Below, piece after piece: positions 24,601 through 35,196 of a stretch of DNA of 64,000 bases. Under the pieces are notes generated by a model. It saw nothing but the letters and a program-made list of their open reading frames with translations. It had not been told where the DNA came from and ran no database searches. The stretch comes from Buddleja alternifolia (Eukaryota > Streptophyta > Magnoliopsida > Lamiales > Scrophulariaceae), in the NCBI GenBank assembly GCA_019426215.1, contig CM033400.1, positions 11,330,568-11,394,567 on the forward strand, read 5' to 3'. The translations under genes were made by a program, and so were the position numbers. Numbering within the stretch: the first letter of the stretch is position 1; the number at the start of each line of letters is the position of its first letter.

Positions 24601-27600
24601 TTACTTAAAAGGAAATATAACCTAATAACAACATTGATAAGTATAAGGCCCATTAGGTAGCCAAAGGATACCCAAAAATGGAGGCTTTTGATTTTTATAG
24701 TACTTATTCTCCAGTGACAAGCATAACATCCAGTAGAGTTCTCATTGCTATAGCCGCATTGCATAACCTTGAGATACATCAAATACACGTTAAAATTGAG
24801 TTGTTAAATGGAGAATTAGATGAAGAATTCTATATGGAATAACCAAGGGGTAAGTTGCTCCCAGACAAGAAAAGGTGTGCAAAGTTGTTAAGTCTCTATA
24901 CGAACTTAAACAAGTGCTTAAACAATGACTTGAAAAATTTGACAAGACTATGTTGTCAAATGGCTTTAGCATCAACGAGTGTGACAAATGCTTTTATATA
25001 AAAAAACACATCTCAGACATATGTCCTTGTAAGTTTATACGTTGATGAGATGTTGATTAAGAGAGTAATCACAATATTATCGTGAATACTAAGCAAATGT
25101 TGAAGAAAAACTTTGACATGAAAGATATGAACATAGATGATGTCATATTAGGGATTAAAATGTAGGACATCTGAAGGACTTGTGTTAACGCAATCTCAAT
25201 ACATGGAGATAGTACATAATAAATACAAAGCGTATGATAGGCCCCCAGTGAATTCTAAGCAAATGTTGAAGAAAAACTTTGACATGAAAGATATGAGCAT
25301 AGATGATGTCATATGAGGGATTAAAATCTCTAAGACATCTGAAGGACTTGTGTTAACGCAATCTCAATACATCGAGATAGTACATAATAAATACAAAGTG
25401 TATGATAGTCCCCCAGTGAAAACACCAATTGATCTTACATCAATTTATGTAAGAATTTTGGCGGGCCTATATCTCAAATAGAATATGCTTGAATAGTTGG
25501 TAATTTGATGTACATCATGAATTGTATGCGTCCTGATATAGCCTATTCTGAATAAACTTAGATATAAAAGTAAATCCTAGTCATGACCACCGGAAGGCAT
25601 TGACTAAAGTAATTAGTTATTTGAGATGTTTCATGAATTATGACTTGCATTATACGAGATATCCAACTGTATAAGAATGATACAATGATGCTAACTGGAT
25701 ATTCGACTCAAACGACTCCAAGTCCACTAGTGGTTATGTATTTACCATAGGTGGAAGAGCAGTGTCGTGGAAGCCATCTGAACAAATGTGTATAAGCAAT
25801 CCACAATGGAATATGATTTCATTGCTTTGTGAAAAGGATGGAGAAGAAGTTGAGTGGCTTCGAAATTTGTTAGAGGACATTCCTTGTTGGACAAAGTCGG
25901 TGCCCCTTATTCCAATACATTGTTATAGTCAATCGGCTAATGGAAGGGTACAAAATAGCATGTATAATGGTAAGTCTCGACATATACGTCGGAAACATGA
26001 CACCATTAAGCAGTTGATCTCCAGTGGCATTATCTCTATTGATTACATAAAATCAAAGGAGAACATTGCGGATCTGTTGACAAAAGGTTTTTCAAGAGAT
26101 CAAGTAATCCGTCTATCTAGAGGAATGAGCTTAAAGACTATAAGTTAAGAATGAACATAGTGGTAGCCCAACCTTGTTAACTGGAGATCCCAAGATCTTG
26201 GCTCAACGAGACAACTAAGCTGTGAAAGTTCAAGTAATGCACTTGGGAGCTAAATACTCTTGCTCGTTTTTAGAATAAACAAGTGCAATTTACTGAGTGT
26301 AGCAAAAAGGTTAAGTGGTAACTTTTAATTATTCCTATACTAGACGTAACAAAGTGGGGTATGGTAGGGAGGTCACCCATGTAAGTGGGAAGTGGGTTCT
26401 AAAATGGAACACTTATGAATCCAAGTGGTGTTCCATGGCCAAAATGAACCCTACCGAGAACAAAAACTTGTAGAGGGGTTGTTGTGTGAGTATCATTATC
26501 TTGGTTTACACAAAACGGTGATGAATTCAAGACATCGCATGCATTGGGCAACAAGTAGATCGATGGTATTTCATTTAGAAAGGTTCAAAGCCATAAGCTC
26601 TATTCTCATACAATAGTCACTTGCCTGAAGTTGTATCTGCATATTTGCATATGCATTGCGTTTGCATTAATTTCATTTATGTGGGGGATTGTTATGTAAA
26701 GATGAGTTTTCTCATCTTTAACCATGAATTTGAGTGGCTTACGTATCTCGCATATGGGATTTCATGGTCTTAAATTAATATAGGTTTCGAGTAGATGAAT
26801 TTAGTTGCTCAAATCGTAGTTCGGATGAATGAGAAATTAATGTTTGAATTAGCCACTTAACGAAATATATAGACACCGTTGGTGTAGGAACCATTTAATG
26901 GGTATCCCACATAGAAGAAATCTTTAAAGAATGTTAGGCTTATAAGTCTATATTGGTAAAGTATGGGATGGCCATTGGGTCACCCATGTTTTTGGGAGGG
27001 AGGACTTAGGTCCTAATTGAATTTAAACTCTTCACACACTCACGGTCCGATGGACGGGACCCCAGACCACGGACCTGGGTCTGGGTCTTCTCGGGCTTGG
27101 GTCATGGTCTTGGGTTGTGTGTTGGGGCTTGGCCCAATCGGGGTCTTAACTTTTGGAGAAAATTTAATTTAATTATTTATTTAATTTTCGTAATCTTCCT
27201 AAAATAATTTTGATCACAAGATTTCATTTGATCAAACGGTGAGTGAACGAACGCTATGGAGGGATGGGACCATACGATCGATGTCCAAGGTCTATGCTAT
27301 ATGCTATGCAGCTCACTTGAGCGTCCGTGCACCTCAAGCTCGGCTGGATGCTTGTGAGCGCTCAAGTGCTTTTGGGTGCTCGTAAGCACGCAAGTGGTTG
27401 GGCGCTAAAGTGCTTTTGGACGCTCCCTCAACCGCTAAAATTTTTGGATGCTCGCTCAAGCGCTTGAAGTTTTGGACGCTCATTGTGGACGCTTGTCGGG
27501 CTCTCACTGTGAGTGCTCGCTGAGCGCCGATGAGCTCGAGTTCAAGTCAACGGGTGTGAAATGCACCCGTTCGCACGGAAAGGCCACCATTGCGTTTGGG

Positions 27601-29289
27601 GTATAGTTGTGACCTTTTGGCCAAACTGAAAAATTATGACTTTTTGCCCCCAACCTTTCGTTGTCTATAAATAACACCCCCCATAGTTCATTTCGATAAT
27701 CGAAAAAACAATTTTCTTCTTTATTTCTGCTTTTAAGTTAGAAAGTTCTAACTTTGAGAATTTAGAAGTTTCTTCTCATACTGCATAGTTGTTTGAAAAT
27801 GAGAATTCAAACAAGTCCTTGTTCGATAGATTCAAGAATTTGTAGTGGTATTATTCTAGTCTCAAAGTCGTTATATCTTGGGATACAAATTGACATATTA
27901 TGTGACCACCTAGAGCGGATCAATATTGTGTTAAGGAGAATGATTCTAAAACTCGTGCCTCGATTTACCATATCAGTTTTCGCATATTTCACCAACATTG
28001 TGTGTCCGCGTTTGAGGGTAGCATTGCATTTTTGATCGGCTCAATACATGTTGAGCATTTTTTTTTCTAATTTTAATCTTTACGGACTCTAGACATTTAA
28101 CTCCATTTACAATTATTGTACATTTGTTGTACCCGTTAGATTTTGGATGTAATTGATTGTATTACTGTTTATTCGTTAATTTTGCCGATTTAACGAGAAA
28201 AAGTCACACGTAAAGACTTCAAGGATGAGGGTAGGCAGAAGAGCATTTTTACATTAACTTTTTGAGCAAAAGGCAGTACTTTTTCCTCGTTGAAGTTCTT
28301 ATGCGTCTTTCACGCCTTATACATGATTAGCAAAATTTGTTGTAACTGATCGTCGCGTGCTATTTATACATTCAATTTTGTCCAAAAATTGATGGCGATG
28401 AATCAAATATACAATAATAATTGATTGGGGACTAAATACAAAGAGTCCGTAAACTTTGAGACGAAAGTTGCTCAACTCTGTTTACAGGTCAGGTCTGAGT
28501 CGCAATTTTGCCGTGATTTAAATAGTTTCATATTTAATTTTTTTATGCTTAAAATGCATGCAGGTGAAGGTGGTGGCAAAGGTGTATTGGGGGGATCCAA
28601 GGGAAAAGCTTTGCGATGCTGTGGAACAACTCAAGCTTGATTCACTTGTTGTAGGAAGCAGGGGTTTAGGAACCATTAAGAGGTGATTAATTATGTTATT
28701 ATTCTATTTTTCTTTTCTATATCTTAAACAAATAGTAATTTGGGGAACATGAAATTAGATTTTTTGAAAGGGAAAATTAAAGTATTAGTCTGATCAAATA
28801 GGTTATATTGCAGTGTTAGTCCTATTGTTAATAAAATTTTAAATTAGCCCCATTGGACGTATTTTTAAGCATATATAGTCCTAGCTATTATGAAAACAGA
28901 CAGGAACCGTTAGCTTTGTCATGTGCCATTAACAATATGAGCTTTACTTAATATGCATAAATTTCACAAACCTCTAATAGCTAGCGTGTGCACGCCACAA
29001 GTAATATTCCTTTTTTTGACGGATGAGAATAAAATTGCAAAAACAAATCATAAAGGATTATTTTTTTCAACTTTTAATAATGAGACAAAAATCGCAGTAA
29101 AATATTTTCTATTAAACCAATGTTACGTTTTATCCTTTTTTTAGTTGACTTATTTCTCATTATCGATCGTTAAGTGAGTACTATGTGTTTGTAATAATTA
29201 GGGTTATACTTGGAAGCGTGAGCAACTATGTGGTCCAAACTGCAACTTGTCCAGTCACCGTCGTGAAAGGAGGCGCCACCAAAGCCTAG
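18953..29289 (+). CDS. Universal stress protein A-like gene (plant USP), four exons
   Basis: Exons 18953-19127, 19224-19333, 28564-28682 and 29202-29289, all with GT-AG junctions and matching phases, give 163 residues, the normal length for plant USP proteins. It starts '[17 protein letters not shown]'. The third and fourth exons give the ATP-binding pattern G-x2-G-x9-G-S ('VVGSRGLG' followed by 'VILGSVS'), then 'TCPVTVVK' at the C-terminus. Proteins of this family bind adenine nucleotides and are linked to abiotic stress responses; the exact role here is not shown. Intron 2 is 9230 bp, nearly all of it a nested TE block. No disabling change is seen, so it is probably the one functional host gene in the window. 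Confidence 0.9.
19508..19730 (+). repeat. 5' LTR, first fragment
   Basis: It aligns by eye with 26690-26910 of the 3' LTR, sharing 'gatgaatgagaaattaatg', 'atatatagaca' and 'catttaatgggta'. It is cut at 19730 by the inserted element. Confidence 0.75.
19731..22444. mobile_element. Insertion inside the copia 5' LTR, itself carrying the small MULE
   Basis: The copia LTR stops at '...ttaatgggta' and resumes at 'tcccacatagaag', with this block between. Its flanks are rich in 'gacccaaa' on the left (19760-19890) and the inverse 'tttgggtc' on the right (22365-22435), so it looks like a TIR element of unknown family. A (TA)-rich part holds the small MULE and another long TA-rich block (21895-22225). 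It encodes no protein that I recognise. Confidence 0.55.
19900..21625. mobile_element. Small non-autonomous member of the same MULE family
   Basis: The left end matches the big element almost base for base ('aggatcaaatacatacc', 'ttgtcattaggtaag', 'aagacccaatctaggcc'). The right end matches too ('tccaatggtgtatattggg'). The length is about 1.7 kb with no transposase or protease sequence. The interior keeps the TATACA/TGTATA-rich texture and a sub-terminal segment similar to that of the large element. Both ends abut (TA)n tracts. It would need transposase from a full-length relative. Confidence 0.85.
22445..22566 (+). repeat. 5' LTR, second fragment
   Basis: It matches 26911-27015 of the 3' LTR ('cccacatagaagaaatc', 'agtatggg', 'gtcacccatgtttttggga') and then diverges at 'taggtaaggg', where a further insertion or rearrangement begins. 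Confidence 0.7.
22567..23790. other. Gene-free DNA between copia LTR fragment and gag remnant
   Basis: AT-rich, with no coding domain. It begins with 'ggacagatccaggaat' and ends in a C-run ('accccccccc') followed by 'ctacccccaaaatctgac', which suggests another TIR-type insertion that I cannot delimit. The expected primer-binding site of the copia element was not found here. Confidence 0.35.
25085..25418 (+). repeat. 166-bp tandem duplication in the RT region of the decayed copia
   Basis: The segment starting 'gcaaatgttgaagaaaaac' at 25093 recurs at 25259 with few differences and runs through 'acataataaatacaaag'. The duplication is not a multiple of three and breaks the RT further. Confidence 0.8.
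26690..27997 (+). repeat. 3' LTR (1308 bp) of the decayed copia element
   Basis: It starts TGTTATGTAAAG after a polypurine tract and ends ...TTTCACCAACA, followed by the target duplicate ttgtg. It contains a run of diverged 'cgctcaagtgct'-type words (27310-27540), which form a small internal repeat. Confidence 0.7.
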
Positions 29290-30479
29290 TTACCTTATAT
29301 GTTTTGGCTATGTTGTTATTGAGTCGCTGTATTGTATAAATGCTAAAACATTTCATGAGTGTCATTTGTTGTTTGCTGCGGGTGTTCGTGGATTGATATG
29401 TTTTCAAGCAGGAACGATCAAGCATAGCATTGAACGTCATGTATATACATAGATTATTATCCATAATTGGCTGTGATGATTGCGTGTATGAGATTAGATT
29501 TGACATCTATACTATTTTGCTCCTCTCCATCTACTGCTTCCCCTATCATAAGATTTTTTGTAGTTTACTGCCTACTACCAACTGCATGATTTGTGAATTA
29601 ATTTGCTGTCCCTTCAAGAGCTTGGTTCTTTATTTGGGCTAGATTCCAGAAATTTATCCAACAGCTTTTTTTTGAGTGAATCTTGAATTAATATGTTAAC
29701 TTTCAATGCAACCTGAACCAAAATTTGCAACACTCTGTTGACATTCAAAATTCATCCAACAATTTATTTGGGTAGGTAAAGTTCTCATAAAGACGGGTCA
29801 TTCTATGCTGGACCGAGATCATTGGTATCAGTCCAGTTTTGGACATTGGATCCCCAATAGGAGGAGGTCGTCATTTAGTAAATTAAACCCCTCCTTGTTG
29901 ATCCAATGGCCAAAACTGGACCAAGACCAATAATTTCGGTCCAATATAGAATTTCACCATAAAGACTGCGGCCTTGCGGGTAATATGCAACATCTCCATT
30001 GTTTGATGTACATGTTACAAAAAGGTCACATAATTATTATTTATAACTATTTACTTTATTTATACGTAATATGCTGTAATAGCTTATCTGGCCATACATA
30101 TGTGCTTACATTTCGTTTACCAGCCAACGTCGCACAGTGATGACGCCATCATTGTGGACATAAATTTACACAACTACAAAATTGCCTATATATAGATTTA
30201 CTTTTGATTTGTTTAATAAATACATATGAATATAAAATAATATAAGTAGTAAGGGTATAAGTGTGACACATAAAATAAAATATTTATTGATTTACTTTGT
30301 AATTGAAACGTGAAGTACTCAATTTTCTTTTATTTGTCTATCCACTCAAATAATATATATGTGACATGAGCATCCAAAAGAAAAAAAGACTGATCAACTA
30401 AGCATATAACTTAATTTTACAGACCCCAAACACGTTTAGTTGTTGATAGCAAATAATGAAAACATTTTGGCATTTTAAT
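29290..30479. other. Downstream of USP; no gene seen
   Basis: The first 150 bp resemble the sequence after the duplicate exon 4 at 35197 and are probably the USP 3' untranslated region. The rest is AT-rich intergenic DNA without recognisable domains or repeats. Confidence 0.45.
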
Positions 30480-30980
30480 TATTGTAGCGTATATTGTTAT
30501 GCCGCCTAATATTAAAAATATTATTAATTGTCCTAATTGAATTATTTAGTCAATTGTAATTTTTATTGAACATTATTTTAGTCAATTAGTTGTATTAGTG
30601 AAGGCAGTAGTGATTTAGTGGGAGTAGTGCAGTAGTGATTTAGTGGAATTAGTGGTAGTGATCAATTTCTTTGTATAAATTGTGGAAAGATGATGTTACG
30701 GAAAGGAAGAAGAAAATTATTCTAGTAAAAAAATCTCTCTTGTCTTTTATTCCGGAGGTTGGTTTCTGCTCGAAAGAAACTCTCTTTCTCCTGACTTGAA
30801 AAGGAATAGCTTGATACATGTTCGTATCAATTGGTGCTTTCATTGAGAGAAAAATCTCTCTCGTCTTTTATTCCGAAACTTGGTTTCTGCTCGAAAGAAA
30901 CTTTCTTTCTTAATCTCCCACTTCTGGAGTTAATTCCTGACTCGAAAAGGAATATCTTAATACATGTTCGTATCAACGTT
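30480..30980 (+). mobile_element. LTR remnant: LTR end, primer-like site, then a second partial LTR end
   Basis: 'tacatgttcgtatca' followed by 'attggtgctttcatt' ends the first copy near 30844. Part of the same LTR tail ('tctctctcgtcttttattcc', 'tgctcgaaagaaac', 'tacatgttcgtatca') recurs at 30850-30976. This looks like a retroelement reduced to two LTR ends by internal deletion. The left border is not certain. Confidence 0.45.
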
Positions 30981-31694
30981 GACATATAGTTAGACAATTG
31001 TATTAGGCCATGCCTAATTTTGCAATATTTCCTGTTGGAGTCTGATTATGAAGATTTGTTCAACTATTTCACCTAAAAAGTTCTATTATTCTGCAAAAAC
31101 TATTCCAAATACTCCATCCATATTTAAAAAGAGTGAAATTTTAAATACACTGTAGAGAAACAATCTTATAAAAATGGTTTCCTACAAATCACATTTCTAT
31201 AACTCTGTTTGTTTCAGAAAATGCATAGGTATAACTGAAAGAAGTGCAAGATATTGTGAATGGCAAATACAAATACAGAATCATTCACATCGAAGTACTA
31301 ATTGATCTTGAAATCAAGCTGTCACTGGTACATGAATTTTTAAAGCCGAATTCAAAAGTAATTTGCTGCGGAAATGCAATGGAAGGTCGGCTGAGGAACA
31401 AAATTCTTGAACTACTTCCATACCTGGGACCGTGGAATTGTAAAGCACAATTAACACGTTTGTCAATGAATTCAACTTGAATGAAGAAAAAAAAAAGAAA
31501 TAAACACTTATAAATACGAAAGATTGCTATAGTATTAATTTAGAACGATTCTCGGAAATGCGGTGCTTTGTTTGGTTAATTCTTGGTACACTATCAATTG
31601 AATAGCCTAAAAACAGACAACAAAGAGATTCATTACAGAGTTATAAAGGAAAGAAGAGAAGAAAATACGTAATACAATGGAATAGAGCCGAGAG

Positions 31695-33270
31695 TGATAT
31701 GCCAAGTTGACCACGAGAAGTTAATTTATTATTTCAGCAAGTATTAAGTTTAATTATTTTGATTAAGTCAAATTAGCATTGGTGGTGGGAGTAGATCACT
31801 TACTTAGTGGGAGACGTTGGTATAGCCATTTCCCTTATTCTTAGGATTTTTAATTCTTGTATCTAAATTCGCTCTTTTCCCATTAAGGAAATTATCGAAA
31901 ATTTGCAGCAAAGTAATTAGTCTTCTTCTTCATCTTTTATTTTTGGGAGTGCTAGTCCACAATCATATTTTGGACTTATCAATTGGTGCTTTCATTCTTG
32001 AACCATGCCTCCATGCCGTGATCCCCATCTTCCTTCACTAAACGACCCAATCCGTACTTTAGATGACAACCTTCGAGCTTTGCAAACCTGTTTTGAAGTT
32101 GTAGATGCCGCTGCAAAGAAGCAAGAAATCGAGAACCAAAAAGGCTATGCCGACGACACTAAACACCATGAATCCCTGATACAACTCCTATCCAACATAT
32201 TGCCACAAACAGCCACCCCACCACCTCCCACAATCTCCCCACCGGTCCAAATGAGTCAAAAACTTAATGAAGATCGTGCATGGTTTTGATCAAAGATACG
32301 CAGCCATTAACACCCTAAAATCTCAAATCTCGGCCAAATTCCAGAACCAAGCCTCAAAACTGTCGATAACAGTGCCACAATTTTATCAACAAATGAATCC
32401 AACTACTAACCCAAATCTTTATCCCACCAATTCACCAACAACCGTAACCAACATCCCTAAATTTCCATATTTTAGCCTAGAATATCCACCACCCTTTGTC
32501 CCTAAACAACTTAAATTACAGCCAACCTGCCATACTCAACTTCAACTCAAAGATAGCCATCAAACTACCAGAAATTCAAATAAAAAGCAGACAAACAAGC
32601 CGAAGATGGAAAAGGAATTTCCACCGAGAGATTCTATATTTTTGAAATCGAAAGCTTATTGGCGAATGTTCACTCAAAACCGTTCCTCTCTCAAACTGTC
32701 CCATCGATTTTGTAGACCGTTCAAGATAATTACGCAAATCGGGAAGCTTGATAGTGAAGAACCATGGAGACCACCAGCCGCTATTCTGCAAAATCGAATC
32801 TGGAAAAAAGGGAAAGCTATATATCCATATGTATGGTTCAGGGGAACGATGCACCATCAAAGGAATCTGCTTGGAGGAACTCAATTCTTTTCAACTTTCA
32901 AGAGGCCCCGTCTACAATTATTTGCCAAAGATGCTTGTGGTGGTGCTTTGGGCCTTGAGGACAAGGCCTTTTTGGGGATGGGAGTATTGATATACCATGT
33001 GGATCACAAGAAGTTAATTTATTATTTTAGCATGTATTAAGTTTAATTATTTTGATTAAGTCAATTTAGTTTTGGCAGTGGGAGTAGATCACTTAGTGGG
33101 AAACGTTAGTATAACCATTTCCTTTATTCTTAAGATTGCTAATTCTTGTATTTAAATTCACTCTTTTCCTATTAAGGAGATTATCGAAAATTTGCAGCAA
33201 AAGTAAGTAGTCTTTTTATTCACCTTCTATTCTTGGGAATGCTAGTCCACACTCATATTTTGGACTTATT
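31695..33270 (+). mobile_element. Short non-autonomous LTR retrotransposon (about 1.6 kb)
   Basis: LTRs are 31695-31981 (TGATATGCC...GGACTTATCA) and 32988 to about 33270 (TGATATACC...GGACTTATT). They share long runs such as 'attaagtttaattatttt', 'gattatcgaaaatttgcagc' and 'tcatattttggacttat'. The left LTR is followed by 'attggtgctttcatt', the same primer-like site as in the remnant at 30830. A polypurine tract (ggggatgggag) precedes the right LTR. The interior has only gag-like frames with no RT, so it depends on a relative. No clear target duplication was found. Confidence 0.7.
32005..33040 (+). pseudogene. Gag-like reading frames of the short LTR element
   Basis: An ATG just after the primer-like site opens a 94-codon frame ending at 32289 ('MPPCRDPHLPSLNDPIRTLD...'), rich in charged residues and then Pro/Thr. 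A second frame, shifted by one base, starts inside it at 32267 and runs 257 codons into the 3' LTR. The layout suggests a gag-type protein broken by a frameshift and joined to unrelated interior sequence. No CCHC knuckle or enzyme motif is seen, so the function is only inferred from position. Confidence 0.4.
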
Positions 33271-33869
33271 TGGGTGTGGATTTCACGGGGGCCATAAATC
33301 ATAGGTAATTGAATACTTAAAGAGTAAGAACATAAATACGAAACGGGAAAGCCCTTGTTGCCATTGTATCTTAAATGACCTAAAAAAGGGAATGAAAAAG
33401 CCAAAGTCTAATTTTTCGAATTTTTGTTAGGGAGTTAAAGGGGCCAAGTTCCTATTTCCCCCTATCTTTATCTCTTGTACATGTACTGCAATATTCACTT
33501 GAATAAGTAAAGATTTATGTATTTATATTTTTTTAACCGTTTAAGAGGCATTATGTACCTCAAATACCCACGGCAAGGAAGAAAGCATAAAAAGAAGATA
33601 CTAATACGTAACTTTTAGTTGTTACTTTAGATGATTCTGTTTAAAGCCTGGATTCCTTGCTGAGTCATTATTCTTATTACACCCACAGTTGAAGCATATT
33701 TCAAGCATAATTTTTATGCTTAAAATGCAGGTGAAGTTGTTGGCAAAGGTGTATTGGGGCGACCAAAGGGAAAAGCTGTGCGATGCTGTGGAACAACTCA
33801 ATCTTGATTCACTTGTTGTAGCAAGCAGGGGTTTAGGAGCCATTAAGAGGTAATTAATTTTTTTTTTTG

Positions 33870-34486
33870 GGGGGGGAACTTACTAGACCCCACCCTGAAA
33901 TAAAGTTTTGTATCCAAAAAGCCCATAAAAATATTTTTCAATATCAAAAACTCATTTTACAAACTTTCATTCCAAAAATTTCAAAAGTTAGGATTAACAA
34001 CTTTTTGGACTATATTAGTCTTCATTTATTAAGTTAAGAATTGATTAATTGACTTTTTTTTATCAGATGGTTTTTCTTTAAAAAATTTCAAATTGATAAA
34101 TCATGTAATAAGGATTTTATTTGTTAACATTAAATATTTTAAACATTTTTATAGAATTTATTTTTTATTTTAATATGGTAATTATCTAAAAATATATTTT
34201 TTAATTTTTTTAAAAAGATTAAAATAAATCTGAAAATTTATGATTAAAACCAATTAGTATCGACTATCAATATAAAAATTCTAAATAAATAAATTTCTAC
34301 ACGAAACTATAATTCATTAATTTTTAGTCTAGAAGACGAAGGGTGATTAAGTCCGTAAATTATCAATCCTAAATTTTGGGGGGTTATGAATGTTAAGTAG
34401 GTGGAATGGGCTTTTGAATTGAAAAATATTTTCATGGTTTTTTGTATACAAAAGTTTATTTTAGGGAGTTTTTAGTAATTTTCCCT
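33870..34486. mobile_element. MITE copy 1 in the duplicate USP intron
   Basis: The left end is ggggaacttactagacccc and the right end, read inward, gggaaaattactaaaaactc, continuing into 'aaataaacttttgtat'. The interior is about 600 bp, similar to copy 2 at 36727 ('aaatatttttcaat', 'gattaacaactttttggac'). It is non-coding. Confidence 0.7.
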
Positions 34487-34748
34487 TATTTTTATTATTC
34501 TATATCTTAAACTAATTATTGGGGAAACATGAGATTATATTTTATTAAAGAAAAAATTGTTGTATTAGTCCAATAAAATAGTTCATATTGCAATTTTAGT
34601 CCTACTGTTAACAAATTTGCATATTAGCCCCATTGGATGTATATTTATGCATATAGTCCTAGCTATTACAAAAATGGACATGAACCGTTAGCTTTGTCCT
34701 GTACCATGTCCATGACCTTTACCTAAGTTGTGTAAATGTCACAAACCT

Positions 34749-34984
34749 CTAATAGCTAGCGTGTTTATGCCACGCGTAATATTCAATCTGTTTTTTAACA
34801 GATGAGATCAAAATTGAAAAAAATAATAATAAAGGAGTATTTTTTCATCTTTTAATAATGAGACGTCTAATAGCTAGCGTGTTTATGCCACGCGTAATAT
34901 TCAATCTGTTTTTTAACAGATGAGATCAAAATTGAAAAAAATAATAATAAAGGAGTATTTTTTCATCTTTTAATAATGAGACGT
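34749..34984 (+). repeat. 118-bp tandem duplication
   Basis: 'aatagctagcgtgtttatgc' starts at 34751 and again at 34869. The two copies look identical through 'cttttaataatgagac'. A single related copy exists in the parent USP intron near 28976, so the doubling occurred after the USP duplication. Confidence 0.85.
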
Positions 34985-35196
34985 AAATAGCAATAAACGT
35001 TTTCCTATTTAACGAATATTACATTTTTCCCTTATGTATTTGACTTTTTTTTTATTTGTCTTATTTAATATGATCGTTAAGTGAGTACAATGTGTTTGTG
35101 CTAATTAGGGTTATACTTGGAAGCGTGAGCAACAACATGGTCCAAATTGCGACTTGTTCTGTAAACGTCGTGACGGGAGGCGCCACCAAAGCCTAA

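Larger units (their letters stand above)
19503..28002 (+). mobile_element. Decayed Ty1/copia element in USP intron 2, with TSD
   Basis: The element runs 19508-27997, flanked by ttgtg at 19503-19507 and 27998-28002. The 3' LTR is 26690-27997, preceded by a polypurine tract (tgtggggga). The 5' LTR survives only as 19508-19730 and 22445-22566 because of nested and later changes. Coding remnants run in copia order on plus. Gag has '[14 protein letters not shown]' near 23895, then the knuckle 'CYNCGKPN' near 24300. Protease has '[13 protein letters not shown]' near 24470. RT has '[14 protein letters not shown]' near 24805, and RNase H has '[16 protein letters not shown]' near 25720. The C-terminal part stays open at 25762-26148. 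Many stops make it inactive. Lying in an intron in the same sense as the gene, its LTR may add polyadenylation or splice signals. Confidence 0.8.
33731..35196 (+). pseudogene. Partial duplicate of USP exons 3 and 4
   Basis: Exon 3-like 33731-33849 (119 nt) and exon 4-like 35109-35196 (88 nt) have the same lengths, phases and splice borders as the real USP exons. They read '...LAKVYWGD...[13 protein letters not shown]' and '[15 protein letters not shown]', ending with a stop. No copies of exons 1-2 are seen upstream. The first Gly of the G-x2-G-x9-G-S nucleotide-binding pattern is Ala here. The intron has gained a MITE and a 118-bp tandem duplication. It is most likely a dead 3' fragment, although its exons have no stops and could still be spliced into read-through transcripts. 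Confidence 0.8.

Noticed and set aside
24567..24987. Minus-strand frames near 24.6-25.0 kb
   Set aside because: Antisense shadows of the decayed copia RT, which reads on plus.
28425..28640. 71-codon frame overlapping USP exon 3
   Set aside because: A different frame from the USP reading; the spliced frame gives the conserved protein.
31244..31480. 78-codon frame starting with GTG
   Set aside because: Protein-like in composition, but no ATG, no splice partners and no motif that I recognise. It may be a fragment of an unknown gene; not supported enough to annotate.
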